DNA from: Massilia sp. 9096
Lineage (GTDB): Bacteria > Pseudomonadota > Gammaproteobacteria > Burkholderiales > Burkholderiaceae_D
NCBI RefSeq assembly: GCF_000745265.1
Contig: NZ_JQNN01000001.1
Span: forward strand, 5,208,001 to 5,272,000
Length of the DNA: 64,000 nt
Reading direction: 5' to 3'
A model generated the notes under the pieces. That model was not told the origin of the DNA, did no database searches, and saw nothing but the letters and a program-made list of their open reading frames with translations. Of the stretch, positions 34,659-42,910 are shown in pieces (the stretch's first letter is position 1; each line of letters begins with the position of its first letter). The translations under genes were made by a program, and so were the position numbers.

Positions 34659-35289
34659 ACGCGTACAGCGCGTCGTCCGGGTGCGCGCAGTCGGTCAGCA
34701 TCGATTGCCAGCCGGGCAGGGCCTTGATGGCGTCGTACTGCATCACCAGCGGTACGTTCTTCTCGCGCGCGACCTCGTTCAGGATGCCGACCAGGGCGTC
34801 GAGCGTCTCGTGGCCGAGGCAGACCGGGTTCGGTTCTTCCAGCACCGGCAGCTTGCCGCCGGCGCGCACTACGTCGACGAAGCGGACCAGGTTGGCGCGG
34901 TAGGCGTCCGCCGGCAGGTAAGCGTCGTTGATGCCGAAGTTCTCGATCACGATGCGCGCGCGGCTCAGCGCCGGGCGCGTTGCCAGCGGCGTGCTGTAGT
35001 TGCCCGTGCCGTTCAATTCCATGTCGAGGTTGGCGCCCGAGGAGCCGTTGGCGTTGACCGTCACGCCCACGCCGAACAGGCTGCGCAGCTGCGCTTGCAC
35101 CAGGGCAGGGACCGGGTGCGCGGACTGGACGAACTGGCCGCCGACCGTCTCCAGGCCGGACATGGTCGAGTCGCCCTCGGCGTCGATCTCGATGGCGGCG
35201 CCGGACGCGGACGGGGCGGGCGCGGCTGCCGTCCGGTTGGCGGAAGCGGGTTGCGCAGGCGCGGCGCCAGGCCGGCGCCGCCGAAACAC
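34600..35289 (-). CDS. SGNH/GDSL-type hydrolase, N-terminus uncertain
   Basis: About 229 residues from a GTG at 35289. The core is intact: block I GDSTM (near 39-43), block III NFGINDAY and block V DCAHPDD with the catalytic Asp/His pair. It would hydrolyse esters, perhaps acetyl groups. The first 37 residues are Arg/Ala/Pro-rich with no signal peptide, and there is a stop codon 15 bases upstream of the GTG, so the usual exported or lipoprotein N-terminus is missing. Other frames just upstream contain signal- or lipobox-like words (SACFGGAG). Either indels broke the N-terminus or this version is cytoplasmic. Confidence 0.65.
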   Translation of the reverse strand: MFRRRRPGAAPAQPASANRTAAAPAPSASGAAIEIDAEGDSTMSGLETVGGQFVQSAHPVPALVQAQLRSLFGVGVTVNANGSSGANLDMELNGTGNYSTPLATRPALSRARIVIENFGINDAYLPADAYRANLVRFVDVVRAGGKLPVLEEPNPVCLGHETLDALVGILNEVAREKNVPLVMQYDAIKALPGWQSMLTDCAHPDDALYAFKAAREADVLAQVIRSNGG

Positions 35290-35461
35290 GCGGATGTTGC
35301 GTCAGGGTAAGAGCCGAGGAGCAAGTTCTCAGCAGAAAATTTCTCAGGCTTGGCAGCTGTGTACTGTTCCGTATGTTGCCAGGCACAGCCGCGTCACCGG
35401 CGCGAAAACGCCGGCCGTGATAGCATCGGCGCCCGTATTTTTTAATCGATGGAGGTGCCGC

Positions 35462-35779
35462 GTGAGTTTCGTGTTTCGTCTCGTGTCCCACGACGAGGAC
35501 ACGGCCTTGTCGTCCACCGCTTTCCAGGACAGCATCGGCCCCGGCTACGTCGGCTTGTGGGAAGAGATCGGCGTCTACGATGCGCTCTACAACAGCGACG
35601 GCCGCCAGGGCCGCGATGTCTCGCGCACCATCGCCTACGGCATCGACCGCCTGAACGAGGACGAGTCGATGGGCCGGGTGCTGCCGCCCACTTGCCGCAT
35701 TTCGGAGGCGATCCGCTTCCTGGAAAACGTGCACCGCGGCTGCACGCTGCACACCTCGGCGACCATCGAGACGCGCTGA
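35462..35779 (+). CDS. Conserved-looking 105-residue protein, function unknown
   Basis: GTG start at 35462, supported by GGAGG at 35451-35455. The protein is soluble and acidic (SFVFRLVSHDEDTALSSTAFQDSIGP...), with no signal peptide or membrane segment, and contains a regular helix-like stretch EDESMGRVLPPTCRISEAIRFLENV. No family recognised. Same strand as the S9 peptidase gene 78 bases downstream. Confidence 0.65.
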   Translation: MSFVFRLVSHDEDTALSSTAFQDSIGPGYVGLWEEIGVYDALYNSDGRQGRDVSRTIAYGIDRLNEDESMGRVLPPTCRISEAIRFLENVHRGCTLHTSATIETR

Positions 35780-35857
35780 TCCTCACCAAATATTGCAGTA
35801 GCGCCAATAACTGCAGAGCGTTACCATGGCTGACCTGTATTGACTCCGGCCCACGCC

Positions 35858-37870
35858 ATGCGTATCGCCCACCCCTTGTTGTTGGCGCTTGCTCTTTCCC
35901 TGCACGCTGCGCCGGCGTGCTTCGCCGCCGAGGCGCCCATTCCGATCGCCGCGTTCTTCGAGAACCCGGCGCTGAGCGGCGCCAAGCTGTCGCCGGACGG
36001 CAAGCGGCTGGCGATGCGCGTAACGAACAGCAAAGGACGCGACCAGCTTGGCGTGGTGAACCTGGCCGACAATGCGATGCAGGTCGTCGGTGGCTTCGCC
36101 GACGACGACGTCGGCCGGTTCGAGTGGGTCAACGACAACCGGCTGCTGTTCGACTCGCGCGACAACCGCATCGCGCCGGGCCGGGACCATAACGCGCCCG
36201 GGCTGTTCGCGGTCAATGCCGACGGCAGCGCGTACCGCCAGCTGGCGACGGTCGGCTTCGAGACCGACCAGGCCACCAGCGCCTACACGGTCGGCCGCGA
36301 GAAGCTGCCCTGGAATACCTTCATGCTCGACCAGGCCGGGGCACAGGATTCGGACTGGGTCTATGTCGAGATGGTCAAGTTCAGCCGCGACGGCGACGAC
36401 GTGGCCGACCTGATCCGGCTCAACACCGTGACCGGCCGCACCGAATCCGTCGACGGTCCCGGCCGCGTGCGCGAATGGTGGCTGGATGCCAAGGGCAAGC
36501 CGGCGCTGGCGATTACGGTCGACGGCAATACCGAAGTGCTGCACTACCTCGACCCCAAGACCGGCAAGTGGCGCAAGCTCGCCACCGATAACGTCTACCT
36601 GTCCGACGCCAAGACCGTCACGCCGCTCGGCTTTGCGCCGACGGGCGAGCTGTACGTGACCAGCTACGCCGGGCGCGACAAGAGCGCGCTGTTCGCCTAC
36701 GACCTCGCCACCGGCACAAGGGCGTCCAAGCCGCTGGTCGACCTTGAGGAATACGACTTCAGCGGTAGCCTGATCGTCGGTGCGGGCAAGCTGCTCGGCG
36801 TGCGCTATACGGTCGATGCCCAGAGCGCGGCCTGGTTCGACCCGGCCATGAAGAAGGCGCAGGAGACGGTCGACAAGCTGCTGCCAGGCTGCGTCAACGT
36901 ACTGAGCGTCGGCGTGCGCTCCGAGACGCCGTTCGTGCTGGTCGAGTCGTGGTCCGACCGCCAGCCGCCGGTGACCCTGCTGTTCAACCGCGACACCGGC
37001 AAGCTGGCCAGGATCGGCGCCAGCCGCCCGGCGCTTCCTACGGCGCGCATGGCGCGGCAGTCGCTGGTGCAGGTCAAGGCGCGCGACGGCCAGATCATCC
37101 CGACCTGGGTCACGATACCGCATGGCAGTGAAGGGAAGAAGCTGCCGATGGTGGTGCTGGTGCATGGCGGCCCGTACGTGCGCGGCAGCGAATGGGGCTG
37201 GGACAGCCAAGGCCAGTTCCTGGCCTCGCGCGGGTACGTGGTGCTCGAGCCAGAATTTCGCGGCAGCACCGGCTACGGTGCGGCCCACTTCCGCGCCGGC
37301 TGGAAGCAGTGGGGGCTGGCGATGCAGGACGACGTCGCGGACGCCACGCGTTGGGCCATCGGCGAGGGCATCGCCGACCCGAAGCGCATCTGCATCGGCG
37401 GCGCCAGTTACGGCGGCTACGCCACCCTGATGGGGCTGATCCGCGATCCCGACCTGTACAAGTGCGGCATCGACTGGGTCGGCGTGACCGACATCGAACT
37501 GCTCTACAATGGCCATTGGAGCGCCGACAGCGACCTGTCCGAAGGCTGGAAGCGCTACGGCATGCCGACGCTGGTCGGCGATCCGGTCAAGGACGCGGCC
37601 CAGTTCGCGCAGACCTCGCCGCTCAGGCAGGCCGCGCGCATCACCCAGCCGCTGCTGCTGGCTTACGGCGGCGTCGACCAGCGCGTGCCGATCTACCACG
37701 GCAAGAAGTTCTACGACGCGGTCCGCCAGACCAACAAGAACGTCGAATGGATCGAGTACGAACAGGAAGGACATGGCTGGACGCTGGTCGAGACGCGTCT
37801 CGATTTCTGGGGCCGGGTGGAGAAGTTTTTACAAAAGCAGATCGGGTCGGGCGGCGAGCCGCCGCGTTGA
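35858..37870 (+). CDS. S9 family peptidase (acylaminoacyl/dipeptidyl peptidase type), exported
   Basis: 670 residues: signal peptide (cleavage near CFA-AE, residue 23), an N-terminal beta-propeller (about 30-390, with PDGKRLAMRV and WVNDNRLLF repeats) and a C-terminal alpha/beta hydrolase domain. The triad is S517 (GGASYGGY), D607 (GGVDQRVP) and H639 (EGHGW). Enzymes of this type release dipeptides or acyl amino acids from short peptides. ATG 35858 opens the signal peptide. Followed after 11 bases by another hydrolase gene, so likely an operon. Confidence 0.93.
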   Translation: MRIAHPLLLALALSLHAAPACFAAEAPIPIAAFFENPALSGAKLSPDGKRLAMRVTNSKGRDQLGVVNLADNAMQVVGGFADDDVGRFEWVNDNRLLFDSRDNRIAPGRDHNAPGLFAVNADGSAYRQLATVGFETDQATSAYTVGREKLPWNTFMLDQAGAQDSDWVYVEMVKFSRDGDDVADLIRLNTVTGRTESVDGPGRVREWWLDAKGKPALAITVDGNTEVLHYLDPKTGKWRKLATDNVYLSDAKTVTPLGFAPTGELYVTSYAGRDKSALFAYDLATGTRASKPLVDLEEYDFSGSLIVGAGKLLGVRYTVDAQSAAWFDPAMKKAQETVDKLLPGCVNVLSVGVRSETPFVLVESWSDRQPPVTLLFNRDTGKLARIGASRPALPTARMARQSLVQVKARDGQIIPTWVTIPHGSEGKKLPMVVLVHGGPYVRGSEWGWDSQGQFLASRGYVVLEPEFRGSTGYGAAHFRAGWKQWGLAMQDDVADATRWAIGEGIADPKRICIGGASYGGYATLMGLIRDPDLYKCGIDWVGVTDIELLYNGHWSADSDLSEGWKRYGMPTLVGDPVKDAAQFAQTSPLRQAARITQPLLLAYGGVDQRVPIYHGKKFYDAVRQTNKNVEWIEYEQEGHGWTLVETRLDFWGRVEKFLQKQIGSGGEPPR

Positions 37871-37881
37871 GAAAGGCATCC

Positions 37882-38907
37882 ATGCATCGATATGCGAAGG
37901 TCGTGCTGGCCGCTGCGCTGGTGACGGCGATTGGGGTATGGCCGGCCATGGCCGCGCCGGCGGCACAGGAAGAGAAGTCACGGGAAGAGAAATTCGACGC
38001 CGGCGCGCTGGTCCTCAGCCGCTTCACGCTGCCGGGAGACGCCGGCGCGCCGGTGCGTTACGTGCTGTCGCGGCCCGGCCACAAGGCGCCGCTGGTGTTG
38101 TATATCCAGGGCTCGGGCTGCGTGCCGCCGTTCGTCGGCCTGGGCACGCCCAAGCGCTCGTCGAACATCTTTTCCTGGGCGCCGCTGGCGGCCCGGCACC
38201 GCTACGCCGTCATGGCGGTCGACAAGCCTTATCAGCCGGAGCAGCCGCCTGCAACTGACCGGCCGGGCACGGCCACCGCCTGCCCGCCGGCCTTCAACGC
38301 CCACTTTTCCTACGACAGCTGGCTGGTCACCTTGAAGGCCGCGCTGCGCCACGCCCTGGCCCAGCCCGACGTCGACGCCAGCCGCGTGCTGGTCATCGGC
38401 ATCTCGGAAGGCGCGGCGGTGGCGGCCGGCCTGGCGCGCGCGATGCCCGAACTGACGCACGTCGCGCTGATCGGCGGACCGCCCGGTCCGACCCAGCTGT
38501 ACGACTTCATCGTGCACGCCTACGCCGGGCCAGGCAGCGACGACGACAAGCTGCGCCGCCTGCGCGAACTGGACGCCACCATCGACGCCATCGCCGCCGA
38601 CCCGCGCAGCGCCGATAAATTCTTCGCGGGCCACACCTACCTGCGCTGGAGCAGCTTCTTCGCCCAGTCGCACGGCGAGGACCTGGCGCAGGCCAGGGCC
38701 AAGGTCTACATGGTCGACGGCATGCAGGATGCGAGCGTGCCGATCCTGTCGAGCGAGGCCACGTACGCGCGCCTGCGCGGGCTCGGGCGCGACGTCACGT
38801 TTCGCCGCATCCCGAACGCCGATCACGGCTTGATGGCGCCGGGGCAGGGCTGGCAGGACCTGCAGGAGGAATATGATGCAGTGATCAAGTGGTTCGAGCG
38901 GGGCTAA
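37882..38907 (+). CDS. Exported alpha/beta hydrolase
   Basis: 341 residues with a signal peptide (cleavage near AMA-AP, residue 24). The fold is suggested by LVLYIQGSGCVPPFVG (oxyanion region), nucleophile motif VLVIGISEGAAVAAG (G-x-S-x-G), acid near VDGMQDASVP and histidine in NADHGLMAP. Substrate unknown. It follows the S9 peptidase by 11 bases, with GAAAGG before the ATG, and ends exactly against the acyltransferase gene on the other strand. Confidence 0.85.
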   Translation: MHRYAKVVLAAALVTAIGVWPAMAAPAAQEEKSREEKFDAGALVLSRFTLPGDAGAPVRYVLSRPGHKAPLVLYIQGSGCVPPFVGLGTPKRSSNIFSWAPLAARHRYAVMAVDKPYQPEQPPATDRPGTATACPPAFNAHFSYDSWLVTLKAALRHALAQPDVDASRVLVIGISEGAAVAAGLARAMPELTHVALIGGPPGPTQLYDFIVHAYAGPGSDDDKLRRLRELDATIDAIAADPRSADKFFAGHTYLRWSSFFAQSHGEDLAQARAKVYMVDGMQDASVPILSSEATYARLRGLGRDVTFRRIPNADHGLMAPGQGWQDLQEEYDAVIKWFERG

Positions 38908-39996
38908 TCAGGTGCGCAATCGCGCCGTAAGGTATGCCGTCAAGCGCGCCAGCGGCCCGGCCAGCCGATAACACGCCAGCACCACCGGCACGTACACGAC
39001 GAAGGTCCAGTCCTGTCTGTCGCCGAGCAGTGCGCGGTACGCCGCCACCGTCCCCAGCACGACGAACATGTGCGACAGGTACAGCTCGTAGCTGAGCGCC
39101 CCCATGCGCGCCAGCCAGCCCAGGCCGCGGCGTGGCGCCGGTGGATGCGCGTGACAGGCCAGCAGGATCGCGCAGCTGCCCACGCACAACAGGTACATAT
39201 TCGATGTGGCCAGGTGCCGGTGCACCAGGTCGCCCCAGCCGAGCGGCAGCAGGATGCAGATGGCGCCCAGGACGGCCAGCAGGCGCGCTTCGCGCCGCGT
39301 GGGATGCCAGCGGCGCCCCAGCAGCGCGGCCAGCACGCCCCAGGCAATCGCCGCCATGCCGGGCAGGTAGGCCTTCTCCCACCAGACTTCGTCGCTGGCC
39401 GGCACCAGGCTGCGCAAGGGGTTCAGCGCCAGCGCCCATGCCAGCAGGACGCCGACCAGCAACCGCCGCGGCAGCCACAGGCACAGCAGCGGGAAGCCGA
39501 GATAAAAGGCCTCTTCGATCGACAGCGACCACAACACGTCCCAGCCGGCCGGCGCCCAGCCGGTGCGGCCCTCGTACCAGTTGAAGGTAAAACTCAGGGC
39601 CGACGCCAGCAGGCCGCCAATGCTTTGCTGGCCGGGTTCGGGCGCGAAGCCCGGCACGCCGCAGGCGGCGAAAAGCGCCAGCACGGCCAGGACCGGCGCC
39701 AGCAGCGGCAGGATGCGCCAGGCGCGCGCCGCGTAAAAGCGGCGCAGGCGCACGCGCGCGAGCTCGCCGTCGCGCTCGACGATGCGGGTGGCGATCAGGA
39801 AGCCCGAGATCACGAAGAAGATGAAGACCGCTTCGTAGCCGTTGAAGCTGATCGCGTTCAGCAGCCGCCTGGGCCCCCAGTGGCCGAGCAGGCTGGGACG
39901 CAGCGGCAGGCGGAACGGCAGCGCCAGGTGGTGCACGATCACCAGCAGGATCGCCAGGCCACGCAGCCAGTCGATGCCGGCGTTGCGCGCCTTCAC
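38908..39996 (-). CDS. Acyltransferase 3 family membrane protein (OafA/YrhL type)
   Basis: 362 residues, about ten spans. N-terminal motif AGIDWLRGLAILLVIVHH holds the family's conserved histidine region; FFVISGFLIATRI and SLSIEEAFYLGFPLL are further family blocks. These enzymes O-acylate sugars or other cell-surface molecules. It starts with GTG, overlapping the stop of the LytTR regulator gene by four bases (GTGA), so it is translationally coupled to the two-component system. Confidence 0.9.
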   Translation of the reverse strand: MKARNAGIDWLRGLAILLVIVHHLALPFRLPLRPSLLGHWGPRRLLNAISFNGYEAVFIFFVISGFLIATRIVERDGELARVRLRRFYAARAWRILPLLAPVLAVLALFAACGVPGFAPEPGQQSIGGLLASALSFTFNWYEGRTGWAPAGWDVLWSLSIEEAFYLGFPLLCLWLPRRLLVGVLLAWALALNPLRSLVPASDEVWWEKAYLPGMAAIAWGVLAALLGRRWHPTRREARLLAVLGAICILLPLGWGDLVHRHLATSNMYLLCVGSCAILLACHAHPPAPRRGLGWLARMGALSYELYLSHMFVVLGTVAAYRALLGDRQDWTFVVYVPVVLACYRLAGPLARLTAYLTARLRT

Positions 39997-40751
39997 ATCG
40001 CGGCTTTCAGCGCAGCCAGGTAGCGCTCGCTGACCGCCACCTCGGCGCCGCAGCGCAGGCCCAGGCGATAGGTGCCGTCGCCGGTGGTGGCCAGGCGCGC
40101 GAGCTGGTCGCGCCGCACGATCGCGCCGCGGTGCACGCGCAGGAAAACCGCCGGATCGAGCAGCGCTTCCAGGCGGTTGAGCGTGATCCGGTGCAGCACC
40201 GTGCGCCCGGCCAGGTGCAGCTCGACGTAGTTGCCGGCCGCGGCCAGCCACAGCACCTCGGCGACGCGTACCTGCTCGATGCGCCCGACCGAGCGCACGT
40301 TCAGGTGGTCGGCGAAGGCTTTGGCGTCGGCGTCGACGTAGCTGCGCAGCGCCGCGCCATAGGCTTCGCGCTGGCGCTGGCGCAGCATGTCGGCGCTGCG
40401 CTCGACCGCCTGGGCCAGGCGCGCGTCGCTCAAGGGTTTCAACAGGTAGTCGAGCGCATGCACCTCGAAGGCGTCGATCGCGTGCTCGCTGTAGGCGGTC
40501 ACGAACACCACCAGCGGCGGCTCGCGCAGGCGGCTCAGTTCGCGCGCCAGCACCAGGCCGGATTCGCCCGGCATCTGCACGTCGAGGAAGATCACGGCGA
40601 CGTTGGCGCCCGACCCGGCCAGCGCCACGCGCGCGGCGGCGGCGCCGTCGCATTCGGCCACCAGCTGCCAGTCCGGGTGGGCGTCCATCGCCAGGCGCAG
40701 GTTGGCGCGGCCGGGGGCTTCGTCGTCGACGATCAGGTAGCGGATGCTCAT
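39993..40751 (-). CDS. LytTR-family response regulator (AlgR/LytR type)
   Basis: 252 residues. Receiver domain 1-120 with acidic D9/D10/E11, phospho-acceptor D57 (FLDVQMPG) and K105; DNA-binding LytTR domain from about 150 (LNVRSVGRIEQVRVAEVLWLAAAGNYVELH...FLRVHRGAIVRRDQL). Members bind direct repeats upstream of targets. It begins three bases after the kinase gene stop and overlaps the acyltransferase start, so all three are one operon; the acyltransferase may be a regulated partner or simply carried along. Confidence 0.93.
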   Translation of the reverse strand: MSIRYLIVDDEAPGRANLRLAMDAHPDWQLVAECDGAAAARVALAGSGANVAVIFLDVQMPGESGLVLARELSRLREPPLVVFVTAYSEHAIDAFEVHALDYLLKPLSDARLAQAVERSADMLRQRQREAYGAALRSYVDADAKAFADHLNVRSVGRIEQVRVAEVLWLAAAGNYVELHLAGRTVLHRITLNRLEALLDPAVFLRVHRGAIVRRDQLARLATTGDGTYRLGLRCGAEVAVSERYLAALKAAM

Positions 40752-40754
40752 GGC

Positions 40755-41903
40755 TCAGTCCAGATCCAGCAGCGGCAGGCGCACCTCGGCGACGAAACGC
40801 CCATCCTGCGGCCCGGCCTGCAGCGAGGCGCCCGAGTGCATCAGGCGCAGGCGATCGCGCGTGTTGGCCAGGCCGAGACCCGCGCCGGGATTGGGCGACG
40901 CCTGCGCGCTGAGCGGGTTGGTGACGCGGATCGCCAGCGCGTCGCCTTCGCGTGCGAAGGACAGCGCGATGTCGCCGGGGCCGGCGTGGCAATCGAGGTC
41001 GTGGCGCAGCGCGTTTTCGATCAGCGGCTGCAGCAGCAGCGGCGGACATTCGACCTCGTGCAGCAGTTCGTCGTCGCCGGCGATGTGCACGCGCAGGCGT
41101 TCGCCATAGCGCAGGCGCTGCAGGTCGAGGTAGTCGCGCACGAAACGCAGTTCGGCGGCGACCGTGGTCGTGTTGCGGCTGCTGGCCGAGAGCGCGTAAC
41201 GCAGCAGGTCGCTCAGGCGGCCGATGCCGCCGAGGGCCAGCGTCTTGTCGCCGTCGCGCACCAGCGCGCTGATCGCGTTCAGCGCGTTGAACAGGAAGTG
41301 CGGCTCGAGCTGGGCGCGCAGGGCCAGCATGCGCTGCTCCTCGAGCGCCAGGCGCAGGCCGAGCATGTCGGTCTGGCTGCGCTGCCAGGCCAGCTCGCGC
41401 TCGCGCGCCTGGCGCCAGTAGTGCAGGGCGAGGATGGCGGCGAAGGTGCCGGTGGTCGAGAACCAGCCGACCAGCAGCATCTTCAGCAGCAGTTGCCGGA
41501 CGTCGGCCAGGCTGGCGATGTGCAGGTAGCCGCGCTGCCAGGCCATCCAGGTCCACTCGAGCGGCTGGAACACCAGTACCAGGGCGACGAACAGCAGCAC
41601 CACGTTGCGCGGGCGTGCGAGCGGCGCCGGCCAGCGCGCCAGCAGCATCGACAGGCCGGCGCTCAGCACGATCAGCGGCACCGCGTATTCGACGAACCAG
41701 GTCAGCAGCAGCGTCGGATAGTGGCTGTCGACGCCGCCGCGCAGGTTGTCGCTGTAGGTCTGCAGCGCGCCCAGGGCGCTGATCGCGCTCCACAGCAGGA
41801 TGGTGGTGCCGATGGTCTTGAAGGCCGGCGGCAGCGCAGGCCGGGCGCCGATGGCGTCGGCAGGAACCGTGGAAGCGACAGCGGAAGCGGGGCGGGTATT
41901 CAT
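40755..41903 (-). CDS. LytS/AlgZ-type sensor histidine kinase
   Basis: 382 residues. Four membrane helices (about 33-50, 64-90, 100-118, 138-160), a coiled linker, then a His_kinase domain with phospho-acceptor H202 (LEPHFLFNALNAIS), N-box LIENALRH and G-box GLGLANTRDRL. There is no extracytoplasmic sensor domain of note, so the signal may be sensed in the membrane. It phosphorylates the LytTR regulator next to it. ATG 41903 is preferred over a TTG six bases upstream. A TATACT hexamer lies seven bases before the ATG. Confidence 0.92.
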   Translation of the reverse strand: MNTRPASAVASTVPADAIGARPALPPAFKTIGTTILLWSAISALGALQTYSDNLRGGVDSHYPTLLLTWFVEYAVPLIVLSAGLSMLLARWPAPLARPRNVVLLFVALVLVFQPLEWTWMAWQRGYLHIASLADVRQLLLKMLLVGWFSTTGTFAAILALHYWRQARERELAWQRSQTDMLGLRLALEEQRMLALRAQLEPHFLFNALNAISALVRDGDKTLALGGIGRLSDLLRYALSASSRNTTTVAAELRFVRDYLDLQRLRYGERLRVHIAGDDELLHEVECPPLLLQPLIENALRHDLDCHAGPGDIALSFAREGDALAIRVTNPLSAQASPNPGAGLGLANTRDRLRLMHSGASLQAGPQDGRFVAEVRLPLLDLD

Positions 41904-41910
41904 TGACAAA

Positions 41911-41916
41911 AGTATA
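41911..41916 (-). promoter_or_regulatory. -10 element adjacent to the kinase start
   Basis: TATACT on the minus strand followed by TTTGTCA and the ATG at 41903, that is seven bases apart. The -35 position reads GTTTCG, a weak match. Confidence 0.35.
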
Positions 41917-42025
41917 GCAGCGGCCCCAGGCGCCGAAACCGCCCGCCGCCCAGGCCCGTCACGCCGATCCGGCCTTTCGTCACGCGGCCGCTGCCGGGGT
42001 AGCGAAGGCGCGGCAGAATCGGCGC

Positions 42026-42910
42026 ATGAAAACCCTGATCCCTACCTTCGTTCTCGCACTGGCGGCCAACGCAGCCCACGCCGCCGACTGGTACGCGCCG
42101 CAGCAGCCTTTCGCCATCTACGGCGACACTTATTATGTCGGCACCCACGGCATCAGCGCGGTGCTGATCACCTCCAAAGAAGGCCACATCCTGGTCGACG
42201 TCGGTGGGCCGGAGGCCGCCAGACAGGTCGCAGACCACATCCGCCAGCTCGGCTTCAAGGTCGAAGACATCCGCTACATCCTGAATTCGCATGCGCACCA
42301 GGACCACGGCGGCGCCGTCGCCGCATTGCAGAAGCTCAGCGGCGCGACGGTGCTGGCCGGGCCGGGCAACGAGCAGGTCCTGCGCACCGGCCAGCCCGAC
42401 CGCGCCGATCCGCAATACCCGGGCTTGATCCCGATGGCGCCGGTCGCGCGCACGCGCGCGCTGCGCGACGGCGAAGTGATCCGCGTGGGGCCGCTGGCCG
42501 TGACCGCGCACTTCACGCCGGGACACACCAAGGGTGGCGTCAGCTATACCTGGCAGTCCACCGAAGGCGGGCGCACGGTCGACGTGGTGTTCGCCGACAG
42601 CGTGTTCGCGCTGGCCGCCGAGGGCCGGCGCTTCAGCGGCAATCCGCTGTACCCGGCTGCGCAGGCCGACGTCGAGCGCTCGATCGCCTGGGTCGACGCC
42701 GTCAAGTGCGATGTCCTGGTCAGCGCCCACCCCGAGTTCAGCGGCCTGTGGGAGCGCAAGGCGAAGCAGGCCACGTCTGGGGATGCCGCCTTCATCGACC
42801 CGGATGCATGCCATGCCTATGCCAGGGTCGGACACGAGTTCCTGGCGCAGACGCTGGCGCAAGAACATGGGAAAGACAAAGGCAAACAAAAAGGGAAAGG
42901 AAAACCATGA
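42026..42910 (+). CDS. Subclass B3 metallo-beta-lactamase
   Basis: 294 residues, periplasmic. Signal peptide ends at AHA-AD (about residue 19). Zinc ligands of B3 enzymes are all present: H89, H91, D93 and H94 (NSHAHQDHGG), H167 (FTPGHTKGG) and H235 (SAHPEF). Flanking blocks PFAIYGDTYYVGTHGISAVLITS and VVFADSVFAL match B3, not B1, enzymes. B3 enzymes hydrolyse penicillins, cephalosporins and carbapenems. The C-terminus carries an unusual Lys/Gly-rich tail (EHGKDKGKQKGKGKP). No mobile element, integron or AmpR-like regulator is nearby, which fits a resident chromosomal gene. The stop overlaps an ATG of the next gene. Confidence 0.9.
   Translation: MKTLIPTFVLALAANAAHAADWYAPQQPFAIYGDTYYVGTHGISAVLITSKEGHILVDVGGPEAARQVADHIRQLGFKVEDIRYILNSHAHQDHGGAVAALQKLSGATVLAGPGNEQVLRTGQPDRADPQYPGLIPMAPVARTRALRDGEVIRVGPLAVTAHFTPGHTKGGVSYTWQSTEGGRTVDVVFADSVFALAAEGRRFSGNPLYPAAQADVERSIAWVDAVKCDVLVSAHPEFSGLWERKAKQATSGDAAFIDPDACHAYARVGHEFLAQTLAQEHGKDKGKQKGKGKP

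Noticed and set aside
35783..37774. A 663-codon frame antisense to the S9 peptidase
   Set aside because: Shadow of the S9 coding sequence; no signal, start or domain of its own.
39997..41793. Continuous open frame running from the acyltransferase back through the regulator and kinase genes
   Set aside because: Only the part below 39996 is the acyltransferase; upstream it is out of frame with two recognised genes and low in information. The GTG overlap at 39996 is the real start.
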